Below are positions 16,195 through 29,140 of a stretch of DNA of 64,000 bases, piece after piece (position 1 is the first letter of the stretch; each line of letters starts with the position of its first letter). Below the pieces are notes generated by a model. It was given only the letters and a program-made list of their open reading frames with translations, was not told the origin of the DNA and ran no database searches. The position numbers and the translations under genes are program-made. Source of the DNA: Apostichopus japonicus (Eukaryota; Echinodermata; Holothuroidea; Aspidochirotida; Stichopodidae); assembly GCF_037975245.1 (NCBI RefSeq), contig NC_092582.1, forward strand, positions 13,824,077 to 13,888,076, in the 5' to 3' direction.

Positions 16195-16384
16195 GCAACC
16201 ATATTTCGTTGTCTAAACTGAGTTTGTTGCTGTCTAAACTAAAGTTGTTGCTGCTGTTTTATCATGTTGTTGCTCAAACGTTACGTTGTTGTCTAAACTT
16301 TCATTGCTGCCTAACCGTTACGTTGTTGCCTATACTTACGTTGCTGCCTAAACTTACGTTGTTGCCTTAACTAACGTTGTTGTC
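16195..16384 (+). repeat. TAAACTTACGTTGTTGCC minisatellite, left half
   Basis: About ten degenerate copies of an 18-bp unit (TCTAAAC, TTACGTTGTTGCC variants). The array stops exactly at the hAT-like element at 16385 and resumes at 17990, so both halves were one array before insertion. Confidence 0.8.
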
Positions 16385-17989
16385 CAGTGGCGCACATCCG
16401 TTCCGAAGAGTGGGGGGGGGGGATGATATCAGTAGACTGTCTAAGCGGAGCGCCACCATCGGTTGGCGCGGAGCGTACAAGAAAATTTTAGGCTTTACGA
16501 ACCCCCCCCCCCCCCAGATGGCTGGAAACGGCCCCCGGAGTGTTTTAGGCCGAATGAGTTCAGCTTTGAAATATAAATTTCATGTATGCAATTCCTCAAT
16601 TATTGAGAAAATATTCAATCTATGAAAAAAGTAATACATGTCAGATGAGTTGAGATGGTACAATAATCATAATGAATTGTGCATCCTCTTTCATTTATTC
16701 TGTCTGTCATGCTCCCGTATTCACCTTCTGTATCTCTATTACCTTTGTCCATAACCCCATCCATAGTCCATACATGTTCATTACTCAAGTGCCTCACCGT
16801 CCATAGTCGGAGTTGTGGTCAATATAGACGGTTCTCTGTAACAATCCCTTCCTGGCGGCTAATGGCTATCAGTGTCCTCCCTGACGTCAGCGCCGTTACT
16901 CCCCGACGCCGATACTCTAATCGACAAAATCCAATTATAATTATCAATTTTCATCCAGGATTCCCCGACAACATCTATTTGTGAGGGTGACCCACTACTA
17001 TCATAGCGTAGCGTAGCGTAGCGTATCGTAATGTTCTGTTTTTTTCCTTCTTATACATCAACATAATTCGAAGATGAGGTTTGCAGGGTCGATCACTCGA
17101 TCAGAGTTGCACCGTTCCCCAGTTGTTAGGGCACTAGTAGGACACTAAATGGGAAAGACGGACAGAAGATGACAAATGATGAACGGATTTACCGATAGTC
17201 CATCTCAGATGTCCATACTTACGTACGTTACGAGATTTTGGAAGTTTATTTTTTCGAATGATATCGTTCGTTACAGGAAATACATATTTTTGAATGAGGC
17301 TGATGAAAACGTTCATGTAACATCGATAATTCACTCGAACTGAGAATAAGGTGCAATAGGTGACCAACATATTACATGAAAGTATTCACTATGTGTGTAC
17401 ACAACTTACAGATGAAAAACAGCTGAATATATATAGTTCGGGGAGAAGTGAGACAATCGCCCCTTCTATTTTCAAAGAAACAAAATAATCCGAGCAGCTG
17501 GCAGGTCTCCATCCTGGTGGAGAAGTAACAGGCATGTGAGAATTTCAAGGGTAAAAGTCACCCCCGCTTGGAAGCCCATTCGACTGTTACCCTCTACCCC
17601 GGATAATACTCAACAGTATGAACGTGGGGGGGGGGGGTGCATTATCGTATACCAGTTGAGTGATTTAAACTCTTGCATCAGATTTACTGCGAGTCGCGAC
17701 TGCCCTACCACTCTAATGCCTCCCTGAAAGGACATTCATGGTTGGAAAAACATTAGTGCTTTATGCAGAACACGTACAAGACAAATGAAGTGACAACCTA
17801 ATGGAGTAACTTGGGCCGTGCAAATTGTCTAGAAATTGCCGAAGATGTTACGTCGAATGTCGGATCGGCTGGCAAACTCTCTTGACATATCCACATCGTG
17901 ATATGTGGGGGATGATTGTGTAGACCATCCCCCCTTGACCAAAAAGTGGGGGGAAATATCCCCCCATCCTCCCGGGATGTGCGCCCCTG
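16385..17989 (+). mobile_element. hAT-like element, 1605 bp, inserted in the 18-bp minisatellite
   Basis: Left end CAGTGGCGCACATCCG, right end reverse-complements to CAGGGGCGCACATCCCG. Perfect 8-bp duplications TTGTTGTC flank it (16377-16384 and 17990-17997). It carries the family's subterminal block (CTAAGCGGAGCGCCACC, then GGTTGGCGCGGAGCG at about 16440-16480), poly-G (16412-16422) and poly-C (16501-16515) tracts. No transposase-like frame is visible despite the length; a short GCGTA repeat occurs at about 17006-17028. Non-autonomous. Confidence 0.8.
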
Positions 17990-17997
17990 TTGTTGTC

Positions 17998-18195
17998 TAA
18001 ACTTTCGTTGCTCCCTAAACTTACGTTGTCTAAACTAACGTTGTTGTCGAAACTTACGTTGCTGCCTTAACTTACGTTGTTGTCTAAACTTCGGTTGTTG
18101 TCTAAACTTTCGTTGTTGCTTAATCTTCCGTTTTTGTCTAAACCTACGTTGCCGTCTAAAGTTAGTTCCGTTGTCTAAACTAACGTTTTTGCCCA
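17998..18195 (+). repeat. TAAACTTACGTTGTTGCC minisatellite, right half
   Basis: Continuation of the array interrupted at 16384, about ten further units (TAAACTTTCGTTGTTGTC variants), ending near GTTTTTGCCCAATCACG. Confidence 0.8.
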
Positions 18196-18199
18196 ATCA

Positions 18200-19048
18200 C
18201 GTGATATAAAAAAATATGGGCTTTTCGCCGCGAAATTCAACTTGCGCTGTGTATACATACACGTCGTTAATTTACTGACCAATTACGAAATAGTCAGTGA
18301 GATTGACACGTATCCCAACCCAATTACAAGCAGATCAACGCTCTCCACCATGCTACATACATGAGCTGACCCCGCCCACTGTCTTTTGGGTCCTGGCTCT
18401 GTTAACAATCGCTTCATGTTCAGAATGTTACTCATTGAGTCATTATGGCGAGCATATGCCTTGCCCTTTCCGTTTCATAAATGTGTATTTCGATAGCACA
18501 GAGAGTAGTTCATTGGAAACATTCAGCAATAATGCAATCGATTCGTCTAGCTGGTAACAAAAACCTCTGACGGCCATGCAAGTTACGCTTATTAATGTAT
18601 CATAAAAATCATTCATTTTTGCGAGAGAGTATTCTCGAGCTTATATGTGGGTCTCAGCTCTGGAGGGTGACAGAATTCCACGCCGTTTCGTTTATCTGTA
18701 CATATGTCACCATGTCGATTATACAGTATCCTAATAGCACAAGTGTCAAAAATGAAGTTTAATAACATAAACAGTTCATTATTACGTATATATTATATTC
18801 CAGATAATAATTATTTGTCATAATTGGATCTACATGTAAAGAAAATGACTGCAGTTTACAGAGTCTTTTGCTAATACTACGAGTTGTAGAAAATGATGAC
18901 GTCAAACCAAAAAGTTTGGCACGGAGCCATGGCCACAGAAAACGTTTCTGTGCGTATGCATCACGTATTATTCATCGCCGAGTTGACTTTGTTGTGTACG
19001 TTATGTCGTATGTCATACGAACCATCAACAGAAAGCAATACTATAGTC
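18200..19048. other. No gene or repeat recognised
   Basis: AT-rich non-coding text; short open frames at 18297-18557 and 18868-19114 have no domain. Confidence 0.45.
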
Positions 19049-19308
19049 AGTATTGCGAAGTTCGGCATACTGCGAAGATCGGCCACCCTTAAGAAATACA
19101 CGATTTCACCATGAAAATCTACAGGAAGAGTCAAATTTCACCAAAAAGTACGAAGCTACAGTTATTTTCTCTCCAAAATGACCCGTGTGCAAGAAATTAC
19201 TTACATATTTGTCAATAAAGTCTGTTATAATTACTGAAAAAGCAACTGCGCCACCAATTTTATCACCAGCGCCACACTGTGGGTTGCGTGTCCGAACTTC
19301 GCAATACT
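19049..19308. mobile_element. Small TIR element candidate (AGTATTGCGAAGTTCGG)
   Basis: AGTATTGCGAAGTTCGG at 19049-19065 is matched by CCGAACTTCGCAATACT at 19292-19308, a perfect 17-bp inverted pair 260 bp apart. A third partial copy (GGCCGAACTTCGAAG) lies at about 19493. No convincing target duplication was found, so superfamily is unknown. Confidence 0.5.
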
Positions 19309-20880
19309 CTAGCAAGAAATACCAGTTCCACAATCACGAAGAATCTTCTTGGAAAACAACGTGAAAACAGTTTGCAGGAAAGAAAGTTTGGCCGTGTATC
19401 GTACTATAACAAAATTCTCCCACCATATGAAGTATATTTTCAAATGATTTATACCAGAAGATTTAGTTTTGGGGTGTTTTAAGTCTTAAGTGGCCGAACT
19501 TCGAAGTCACCATCCTACTGTATGTCAACGAGTACGACACTATACATACTATACCTTTCGATATTCGGTAAAACTACTTGATGTAAGCTCTCACTAATAT
19601 TTCTTACAAATTCTTGAAGTATTTCGCTTGAATGTTAGGCATAGGTTAAGAAAAGAAGTGGCTCTGCGGACGGAAAGTAGTTTTGCTTAAATCACGATAT
19701 CTTGGCCTTTCGGGGTCTGGAATTTAGGCACAAGTTGTTCGCAATACCGTGTGAGATTCACGAAAGTAGCCTAACTGTAGCGTTACGTAGTAAGACATAA
19801 CGTTAACCTTACATTGCAATGTGACCTAGGCTAAGCTAGATCATAGATGGCAACCAGTTCGTCACCGAAAATGTTTTGGGCGGCACTGAGACAGTTGCTC
19901 TGACCAGAATCTCCATAGAGAAATTTCGTGGTATTTCTTTGTTTGTCATCCCATTTGAGAACATTGGGTTATGAATGAATATAAATGGACCACTGTCACA
20001 AATTATGTTAGGCACCCCGGTAACTAATTCTTAGTCACTCATAGGCCTACTCAGCATGTTACTTGTACATGTTACTGCCTAGGATATGTACAGTAAGATC
20101 TAACTCTAAAATTAAAAGTAATATAATAAGCTCGGCCTCAGTTAGGCCTAACCTAGCTAAGACTGGTTTGTGGTGCATCGTGTACACCTAGCAAAATAGC
20201 CTAACGTTAGGTAGCCTATAAATTGTTTTATTTTTTTAGTTGCATGATTTAAATCTTTATTACGGCAGTGGTAAACCTAATGTAGACTAGGCCTATAAAT
20301 ATGGTAGGCCTAATAAAATTGAGGTGGCACTGAAGTGGGACATTTAAAGTCCCACATGGGACATTTAAAGTCAGGAAGGGACTTTCTCAAATACTTTCCC
20401 AGATTATTTGCATCATCTTGGATTTGGTTTCCAAAAATTGAAGAAGAACATACAATGTACATGTTTACAAGTGAAAAATAAAAGTTATTTCCACACCAGA
20501 TATCTGTGTGCGGAAAGTGATCAGCGGAAAGTATGGGATGCCGAGAATAACAGAAACTGCCGTGTAGATTCTAATCATAGTAAAAATACTACTAAAGATT
20601 TAAATTGAAGGGTTATAGCATATAAAATCAGTCTCACAAGTAAACTTCTGGTAGCAGCTTTACTTCCCAAACATAATGACGCATTACAGGATTAGCCCAA
20701 TGAGTAATGGATGTTGCAGTTTTTGAAAGTTACACCAATGAATTATTCATGAGCAGCAAAACAATTTCCCTCTCTGGGATAAGAAATTTGTGAAAATAAA
20801 GGTAGCCACCTACAACATTTTCCATATTCTGTCCTGTATTCATTGGTTAATTGAGATTTTGCCATCACCCCAGGTTAGAG
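19309..20880. other. No gene recognised
   Basis: AT-rich with many AGGCCTA words. A two-copy GGGACATTTAAAGTC motif occurs at about 20337-20372. Nothing else supported. Confidence 0.45.
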
Positions 20881-20886
20881 GCTCAC

Positions 20887-21124
20887 CAGAATATAGCCCA
20901 GACTAGGCCTTAAACAGCCACTGGTCCAATTTTGTATGTAGTATGTGATGTTGGTTCAATTTTACCTACTGTGTGTACTGTATCACACAGTACTCTGCAC
21001 CTGTACAATGCAGAATATAACCCACGCTAGGCCTTAAACAGCCACTGGTCCAATTTTTATTTGGTATGTAATATTGGTTTGTTATTACCTACTGTGTATA
21101 CTGTTTCAAACAGTACTCTGCACC
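20887..21124 (+). repeat. Two-unit tandem duplication (~120 bp)
   Basis: AGAATATA...CTAGGCCTTAAACAGCCACT through CAGTACTCTGCACCT occurs twice in succession (about 20887-21003 and 21010-21124). The units have diverged by several substitutions. Function unknown. Confidence 0.75.
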
Positions 21125-22369
21125 TAAACACTGTGTAGACACAATGCAATTTGCACGTTGTATACATTTGGATGAGTTTTATGGGAGGGCATCTTTCGTA
21201 CGCAGTTGCCATAATTGACGTAAATCATCATAGTAGCACCGTAGTGGAACTCATATGATCATACGAACGAGTGGGAGGACGTAGTCTTCTGGTTGTTACT
21301 TGTATTAACTATTAATTTGTGATTTGATGAAACTAATAAGTTGTTACAAAATATCGATTTGTTATTACAGATTATCATGTCTAATTTGTTGTAGGCCTAT
21401 TTAATGAAACACAGAAATCTCGTGAAAAATCAGGTATAATCGTTTTAATAAAAGGCCGCAATAAAAATCAATACACCGTAATCAGGATCATAGAAAGTTG
21501 AGATTTTGAGATAAACCATCTCCAACCTTCGCCATACGACATTTAAATTTCAGAGGAAATGCGGCATTTTAAAATAAAATAGTCAGACTGTTGGGGAAAA
21601 TAACAGAAGTTGAAATTCCATTGTAACATTGGATCATAATTATTGATTATATTTGAACTTTTGGGATAAAACTGTCGAAAATCAGCTTAAAACAATAAAA
21701 TTACTCAGATAAACATTCGATAGTTCAAGAGAAAAGTCCAAATTTGAGATAAACTTCGATATAAAGTGTTGTTTTGAATTGTCCACTGCTGAATTTCGGC
21801 TTTCTTTTATATCGAACAAATCTAGAAAAGAAATGTTAAAAATGAAACGGATATAAAGTCTCAATACATGTTTGCTGATGAATTTCGGAAAACAAACTTC
21901 CGTAGCAGATTCAAGGTTTCTTATTCTAAATGCACTCTGACCAGGTGGGTTTAATGGAGAAAAGCTGTCGCAATCGGAAAAAAAAACAATTCTGTTGCAC
22001 ATATGGCGCGAACCATTTACTGTAAAATAACTCACTAAAAATAATGATTATTAATATGAAAATTGCATTGAACGGTGTTATTTTCATTGAGCTTTTAGGG
22101 CAGTAACAGTAAGCCGGAAAGGTCGAAGTTAAAACACACACTGAGCCTTTAAACTCACTAAAAACCAGAATGCTAAAGTGCATAGAGGTTTCGATGACTT
22201 CATTACAATAAACTTCTGCTTGTTCACCAGAAATAGCTCTTATAATATAAATGTCCTGATATCTACCATGAGATATCACATTTAAAAGGTTTTCAGAGTT
22301 TGACAATTGAGTTCTACTATTCAATATAACGCACCCGCATGCCCAAGTATGGTAAATATCCATGTTTCC
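21125..22369. other. No gene recognised
   Basis: Open frames of 117 and 145 residues on the minus strand (21682-22035, 21926-22363) overlap each other, are low-complexity or repeat-derived at one end, and show no domain. Left uncalled. Confidence 0.4.
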
Positions 22370-22975
22370 TAACTTGAGATATCGTGTTTACAAGGTTATC
22401 AATATTGACCTTTAGTGACCTCAAAAGACCTTTGACCTCCACTATAAAGAACAGAGTTCTATTACTCAATATAAAAAACCCACATGATAAGTAACCATGC
22501 TTCCTATATTGAGATATAGTGTTTACAAGGTTTACAGTGTTTGACCTCTGTTGACCTCAGATAAGATTTGACCTCCACCAAATAAAGAAGATTTCTTCCT
22601 CTCAGTGTGACACATCTACATACCAAGTATGAAAATATCCATGATTAGTATCTTGAGATCAGTGACGTCTGGTGACCTCAGTTGACCTTTGACCTACAAT
22701 AGGGTTCTTCATCTCAGACACACACCCACGCGCGCACACATGTTTGTGTTTCATTCAGACCGAGGACCCCATTGTATTTTCCATTGTTCAAATCCACGTA
22801 CCCTAACTTTAACAATACCCCATACAATAGAATTCTTCCGAGGACGTGGAGATTCTTTAGAAATCACAACCGAGGACCTGAAATTCTTTTGTTCAAGTCC
22901 TCGGTCAGATAGCAATACAAACGCACACACTCACACACACGCCATCATGCCTGCATTGCATATGCATGATTATCA
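22370..22975 (+). repeat. TGACCT core-repeat element with CA tail, copy 2
   Basis: Three core units of roughly 110-130 bp with GTTTACAAGGTT, GACCTCTGTTGACCTC and TTTGACCTCC words, followed by ACACAC microsatellites at about 22718-22740 and 22920-22945. A separate piece with three CCGAGGAC words (about 22760-22905) is inserted between the two microsatellite runs. A perfect DR1-type hormone-receptor site TGACCTTTGACCT lies at 22683-22695. Confidence 0.65.
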
Positions 22976-22979
22976 TTAA

Positions 22980-23449
22980 AACCAAAAATTAGATGAAAAG
23001 TAAAATCTGAACCATGGCACCTACAAAAACGAAATTCGTCTAAGGAAAACTACTGTATTATTTGGTACCCGAATGTCTAATTAAGCAATTAGAAATAATC
23101 ACAGAATACAAGAAATGGAGAGTCTAAGCAATAGATATTTATTTAGCACAAATTTAGTATAATACCACTCTGGCAACATGCTCGGATACATTTGGATACG
23201 AAATGACTCGTACATTAGTGGTCAAGGAGCTACTATAAACAATGGACTCCAATTGTTTTAAGTTCATGTAACTACTTGGTGGACCTCTCACCAGGGAGTT
23301 GTTATGGAACAACTCCCTGCTCTCTTGACAAATTACTTCTGGACTACTACATTCGATTGCTAGGGGTGACGTTTGCTTTTAACCCTCACGTTACAGCCAC
23401 GGACCGAAAACAAGGCGGACTAATTTTTCTGTGACACACGTACTCTATG
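22980..23449. other. No gene recognised; contains a short hairpin repeat
   Basis: A 29-bp near-perfect palindrome CAGGGAGTTGTTATGGAAC then AACTCCCTG at 23292-23320 recurs with its CTTGACAA flank at about 32742-32780. Otherwise nothing recognised. Confidence 0.5.
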
Positions 23450-23455
23450 GCAAGC

Positions 23456-25130
23456 CGTTTTTACATTTACCTCTCTATTCTACTTAAGTAGAATTAATTC
23501 CACTTAAGTAGAATACAATTAAGCTTAAGTGGAATGAATTGCACTTAAGTAGAATTGCATTTTACTTAAGCTAAATTGTATTCCACTTAAGTGGAATTCA
23601 TATTAGCTTAAGTTCAAACGGTTTTTGTCTACATCGTATTTTACTTAAGTAAAATACAATTCTACTTAAGTAAAATACAATTCTGCTTAAGTAAAATTCA
23701 ATTCTACTTAAGTAAAATGCAATTCTGCTTAAGTAAAATTCAATTCTACTTAAGTAAAATGCTATTCTACTTAAGCAAAATGGCTTTTTAATTTCACTTA
23801 AGCTAATTACGGAATTACGCTTAAGTGAAATGTGATTGGTCAATCTATTTCACTTAAGTAAAATGCAATTTAGCTTAAGTAAAACGTGATTGGTCAATCA
23901 GTATATGCTACTCATTGCGTCACTGTACTTGCCGCGAAGTCCGACTATTATAGGTACCTCACCACGTGTTCATCCGCTCAATAGGTTTACCATTTTCAGA
24001 AAAGAGGTAAAAGTACCTAACGTAAAGCTTGCTTAAGCATGTTATCATTTACTGTCATCGTTTTTCTGCCTTTATATGAAAGAGCATAATTTTAAGTACA
24101 GATGGTGTGAAAATAGGGAGGATCGAAGGTGATATAAACCATTTTAAAAATCTTTGGTTAAATGTTGATATTACTCCGAACGAGCATATGGAAGGGTTCA
24201 GTGTGATAAACTTGCTCCTCTTTTAGCTCTAAACGGTCATGATATGGAAGTTTGCAAGTGCCATGATAGGCCAAGAACACAGCTATCATGTGATGGGTAG
24301 GATATACCAGATGAAAACTTCTATCTATGCTTTGGCAGGTCTTGAAAGTGATGAGTTTAGTGTGTAAGTCAATGTAACAATTTATTGTGATGCGAGACCT
24401 ATAGAGTTACGTTCAAGACGTACTAGTTACGTAACCATTTGCGGCCATTCACCCATTCTGCGATACTTATCCAGCTTTCGTTGTGTATATACGAACATAA
24501 CACCATACTTAGCAAATGAAGCAAAGCTATATGTTTATCACTGAGTCTGAACGTTAGACATTTGGTAAATGCAGCCAGCCAATAAATCGTTGCAAACTGT
24601 TGCTGATGCAGTTGGAAAAGCACTTTTGAGGGCAAGGGAACGACTACAACACGACATACCACCAATCAGTGGTACTAGTAGTAGAAGTATCACAAGGCAT
24701 GGTACCATGTAAACATTGCCCCCAGACCAACCACTTCTCCGCACGAGGTAAATGTTATAACGGCTTGCCATATCCTTCAATTCCACTTAAGCTAAATTGT
24801 ATTTTACTTAAGTAGAGTTGAATTTTACTTAAGTAAAATGCAATTGTATTATACTTAAGTAAAATACAATTCTACTTAAGTAGAATACAATTTAGCTTAA
24901 GTTAAATTCAATTTCACTTAAGCTTAATTGCATTCTACTTAAGTAAAATACAATTTTACTTAAGTAAAATGCATTTAGCTTAAGTGAAAAAGAATGATAC
25001 TTTTACTTAAGCTTAATTGTATTCTACTTAAGTGCAATTCATTTCACTTAAGCTTAATTGTATTCTACTTAAGTGGAATTAATTCTACTTCATTAGAATA
25101 GAGAGGTAAATGTTAAAACGGCTTGCCATA
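23456..25130. mobile_element. TATGGCAAGCC-ended DNA transposon with ACTTAAGT palindrome arrays, 1675 bp
   Basis: Left end TATGGCAAGCCGTTTT, right end AAAACGGCTTGCCATA; inverted similarity continues inward to the AGAGAGGTAAATG block. Flanking 6-bp direct repeats GTACTC at 23450-23455 and 25131-25136 are exact. Inside each end is an array of 16-20-bp palindromes around ACTTAAGT or GCTTAAGC (about 23490-23920 and 24776-25095, roughly 20 and 15 copies). A second copy of the right terminus at about 24735-24772 shows that the element is composite or has an inner duplicate end. No transposase frame. Six-base duplications are reported for a few superfamilies such as IS3EU and Dada; placement here is uncertain. 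Confidence 0.78.
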
Positions 25131-25620
25131 GTACTCCAACCTCCACAGCTTTTCTGCATACCCTCACTTTTTACGACACTGGGTTTGTATTTCGCTTCGT
25201 AATTCGCTTCATCCATCAGTTAGTTTTGTGCTATTAATCTAGGTGCAGTATGATATCATCCCAAGGCTATTTTGCTGTGTTCTATTAGCATCCATGACCA
25301 GCCTACTGATCGAACATATTGGCAGAGACGAACGCAGCGACGTAATTTATAGCCACAAATCGACCAGTCAACTGAACTTCTTAGCGTCAAAAGAAGGACA
25401 AAACGACTCTAGAAGAGATTAAATAGTCAAACGCACAACTGTAGTTTACTTCAAAAACAATGAAAGTGTTTATTTAATCAATTCTTCTTATCGGGAGGTT
25501 TTCAGTGTTGGAAACACGCAGATCGAAAAAAACATGACCAAATATCAATATGATATTTCGCAATCTTACAGTAGCACGTAAACAAAGTTTCTGCTAAAGG
25601 TTAGTAGACTTGCTTGCACT
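25131..25620. other. No gene recognised
   Basis: Ordinary AT-rich non-coding text following the transposon. Confidence 0.4.

Positions 25621-25623
<3 letters not shown>

Positions 25624-25684
<61 letters not shown>
25624..25684. repeat. (TA)n microsatellite
   Basis: About 30 uninterrupted TA units. Confidence 0.95.
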
Positions 25685-25688
<4 letters not shown>

Positions 25689-25769
25689 GAGTGAGATACA
25701 ATAATTGAATTAGGTAAGTGATTGGAAGTAAAGCAGCCAATGTTTGGTTTGTATGGTATTGGTATTATA

Positions 25770-25774
25770 TGCAT

Positions 25775-25833
<59 letters not shown>
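25770..25833. repeat. (AT)n microsatellite with CATA interruptions
   Basis: ATATAT runs interrupted by two ATACAT words; about 64 bp. Confidence 0.9.
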
Positions 25834-25834
<1 letters not shown>

Positions 25835-25839
25835 GTGTT

Positions 25840-28800
25840 AAACAGTAAAACAAAGTAGGTAAATAAATGATAAGAAGAAAAACAGTCGCAGGCAAAAGTG
25901 GACTTTACCAACAGAACACACAAGTATATACAAACTAGTTGCGTCCAATTCAGTACATCTCAGCTCGGTACACGCAGTCGAATGTATTGACTCAAAATAG
26001 AGTTTATGCATTCACTGCATGGATTGCTAGCAAACATTACACAAATAAATCAGTCTGCTCGTCTGTTACGTTATACAGCCCTTTACATGTGTTTGTTCGA
26101 GCTACTCAAAGTTCACGAAGCTAATTTGTTTTTAGACCATGTTTCTTTACCATGTTTCCAAACAGTGAGTCCGGGTTTGCCAGCTTGGGTCTGGCGAGCT
26201 GTTGAAGAAACTACGAAGTGACGATTGATTCGAATCTTAGATGCATGGACCGTCTTGAGGTATTTATAAAGATAAACCAATATAGTGTTTTAGTTTCATG
26301 GAGGGGAAGGGGGGGGGCAGGAACATTTAATCTGACTGTAACTCTAGATATTAATCTCGAGTGCAAGCTTTAACTGAAATGTATAAATAATGAGTGTATA
26401 TATGTATAGGCCTATAGCTATAGTGTATAAGTATATATCATGAAGCATGGGATTTCCTATCTTTAGATCACCGTATGTGGCCACAACGAGTTTCCTCTTT
26501 TGATTTAGCGTGTTTAACAATACTGGCCGGTACTATATTGCTTCCTGCAAGTTTTCTCTTTCAAAGTAGCCGACTGTATACAAATGACGTTCTCTTTGTA
26601 CATAAATTGGTATATATGTGCATGACTGATACGTTGCGTTGTTTACAATAGTGTAAAAGTAAGTTGGCCTGAGGTTTCGACCCTAGCAGGATCTTCTTCA
26701 AAGGCTAAATGACAAGTAACTGTAACAGAAGGGACAAAAACAAAATACAGACAGGTTAATGAGCATGGTGAACACAAAGAGATGGATGAAAGGGGATTAG
26801 TGGACAAGGGATGGAGAGAAGAAAGAGGGAGACCAACAGGGGAAGAGGAGAGGTAAGAGATAAACAGTGGAGGGACAAAGAAAGGATTACGGGAAGGGGA
26901 GAGGGAATAAACTGGAGAAGGACAAAGACAGAAAGGTGTGTAGAAAAAAGAGTGGAAGAGAGTTGTGAGAAGAGGAGTTTGCAGTTTGCAGTTTTATTTA
27001 TTTTGTTTACAATAGGTGTAGCCTACATATTATTATGATAGATGAATTGCAATTTGAATGGAACTTGTTATGGCATATTTGAATACAGGATTAGGAATCA
27101 CGCTCAGTTGCCAAGTCTAGTACAAGTTTCTTCTTTCCATCCCCCCACCCATATTTCATCTCCATCTACAGCCCGGCTGCGATTTTTTCCCCAAACTGAA
27201 CTGAAACTGAAATTATTTCCTCGATTCTGATTGACTCTCAGCCAGCATGTGATATACTTTAGAATTCAACATGGATCCCTCCATACTTTGTCGACATCAG
27301 TATGATCATGGAGGTTAACCTCCATGGTATGATCAACACGAACAAATTCAAGATATTCACATTGCTTTTGGTAGTTATATATGAACGAAAGTATATTGTT
27401 CTTAACACGACGAAGCAACTATTCACAACTACTGCGCCCATTATAGGCAGTCCTCGATCGTTTGTTTACTCGTTTGCCTGTTGTACTGTGTATAATATAC
27501 AACAATAAAACACAGTGCATTTGTAACTGTATACACGTAGCCGATGTACATATGTACGAGGTGTTTGTGTACATTCGGAGTTGCGATACTGTTCTGCCAT
27601 TCACGTAAATGTTATTTATTATCGCCATGGAGCTATAAACTGGGAATAGCTCCATGATTATCGCCTATCGGGCAGGTAGTCCTGTTTTCAGTACTTTTTC
27701 ATTTTCACAGGGATTCAGTTTACACTGTACTACACATGTTATTGTTTTTACTTCATTAAGCAAGCCACCTGTGACTCTTCTTATCTTTCTATCTGCTGCC
27801 TGCTCTGTGGTTAGATCAGTTTGAGCAAACTGTAACTTCATAGCACAGCTCTGTTATGAAAGATCAGCAGGGGGCAAGTCAGGATGGAAGAGTTGTTGAT
27901 AAACATTCCTCCTTGACCACACAAGAGGAGGGTCTCATGGTAATGGGGGATTCACACTTATTTCTTTTCTCAGAGACCTGTGTTGTTTATCACTAGAGAC
28001 ATCATTCTGTTTTCAGCATTGTAGCATAGGCAACACGGCATCCGCCTTACATACCGTACACAGTTTCATTAGTTAACGTTTTCGACCTGGCTCAGTTATA
28101 ATCTGTAAGTTTTCTCTTTGTCTTATTTGTTAGGTTAATTATTGTACAACCTTGCCTAGCAGGCACATGTCAGTTAATTGAGATTGTTAACTAGACATAA
28201 TTAATCTAATTGTTTTCCAATTAAGAAGTATTTTACCTTGATTGCAGGTTTGCACATAATTTGTTGTTTATTGAATATGGGCGACTCCATAACTTAATAT
28301 ATTTACTTGTGACTTGAATAAGTTAACATTCTTTTAGTTACACTTGGGTTTTTATTACCTTAATCCCTGTTCAACTATGTATATGCTCACATATTCATGT
28401 TCCTATCAGAGTTGTGTAATACTTACGTTACGTTATTGCCGTTCGTTGAGATGGATTGTTGTTACTAATTAATCATAATAGTTTTTGCTATTTGTTCTTT
28501 AATAAACTTAATTAATTTATTCTTCTTAAGACAAGTTAAGAGAATTAATTAAAACCCCATAGTTATTCAACTCTCATCACATCATAGTTACTCAGTGTAA
28601 AATATTGTACTGTGGTGAGCTTCATTTGGCCTATGGCAAGTTCGAAGTTCACCGTTATAATCTTTCATTTAAAACATTCATAGTGTTGTATTTAGCATCA
28701 TTATTATTCAAGTCTATCATATCCTTTTATTTCAGTTTTACCGCGATAACATGAGTGAGGAATCTCAATACAGTTTACAGAAACGTACTCTTGTCTTTTT

Positions 28801-28940
28801 CTCGTCATTTCGCTGGTTAGCTAGCTGTCTAGTGTCGCATATCTAGACGCGTCTGCGAGGGCAGCATAGATACTTTAAATTTTATAATCATAAATTCAAA
28901 ATGTATTCAGTCAATGGAATCATGATAGGCCTAGTCGAAT
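25840..28940. other. Long non-coding stretch with small repeats
   Basis: No gene recognised. At about 26655-26735 is a dispersed-repeat-like segment (AAGTTGGCCTGAGGTTTCGA, then TAGCAGGATCTTCTTC), a phrase that recurs in many marine invertebrate genomes. 26790-26965 is purine-rich. At 27270-27345 and 27620-27660 are small inverted repeats around GGAGGTTAACCTCC and CCATGGAGCTAT/ATAGCTCCATG. The rest is AT-rich. Confidence 0.4.
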
Positions 28941-28948
28941 ATGCAGTG

Positions 28949-29140
28949 CAGGTGCGTATCCGGGGGGGCGTTGGGGGCGCGCGCCCCCCGGGTAAGGAAA
29001 AGAGGAGAGAAAAAAAGAGAAGAAAAAAGGGAAAAGGAGTGGGAAAAAAAGAAAAGGAGGAGAGGAAGGAAGGGAAAAGAAAAAGAAAAAAGAGGGAAAA
29101 AGGAGAAAGGAGGGAGTAGAAGATAGCCAAGACCTCGGGA
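28949..29140 (+). mobile_element. One end of a hAT-like element plus purine-rich tract
   Basis: CAGGTGCGTATCCGGGGGGG opens a GC-rich terminus with a self-complementary GGGGGCGCGCGCCCCC core, followed by about 150 bp of almost pure A and G. The opposite-orientation terminus GGATACGTGCCTG at 30870 would pair with it, but the 8-bp flanks do not match, so the two may be separate solo ends. Confidence 0.4.

Noticed and set aside
23598-23843. Open frame with YLSRIAFYLSRIEF repeats
   Set aside because: Read-through of the ACTTAAGT palindrome array.
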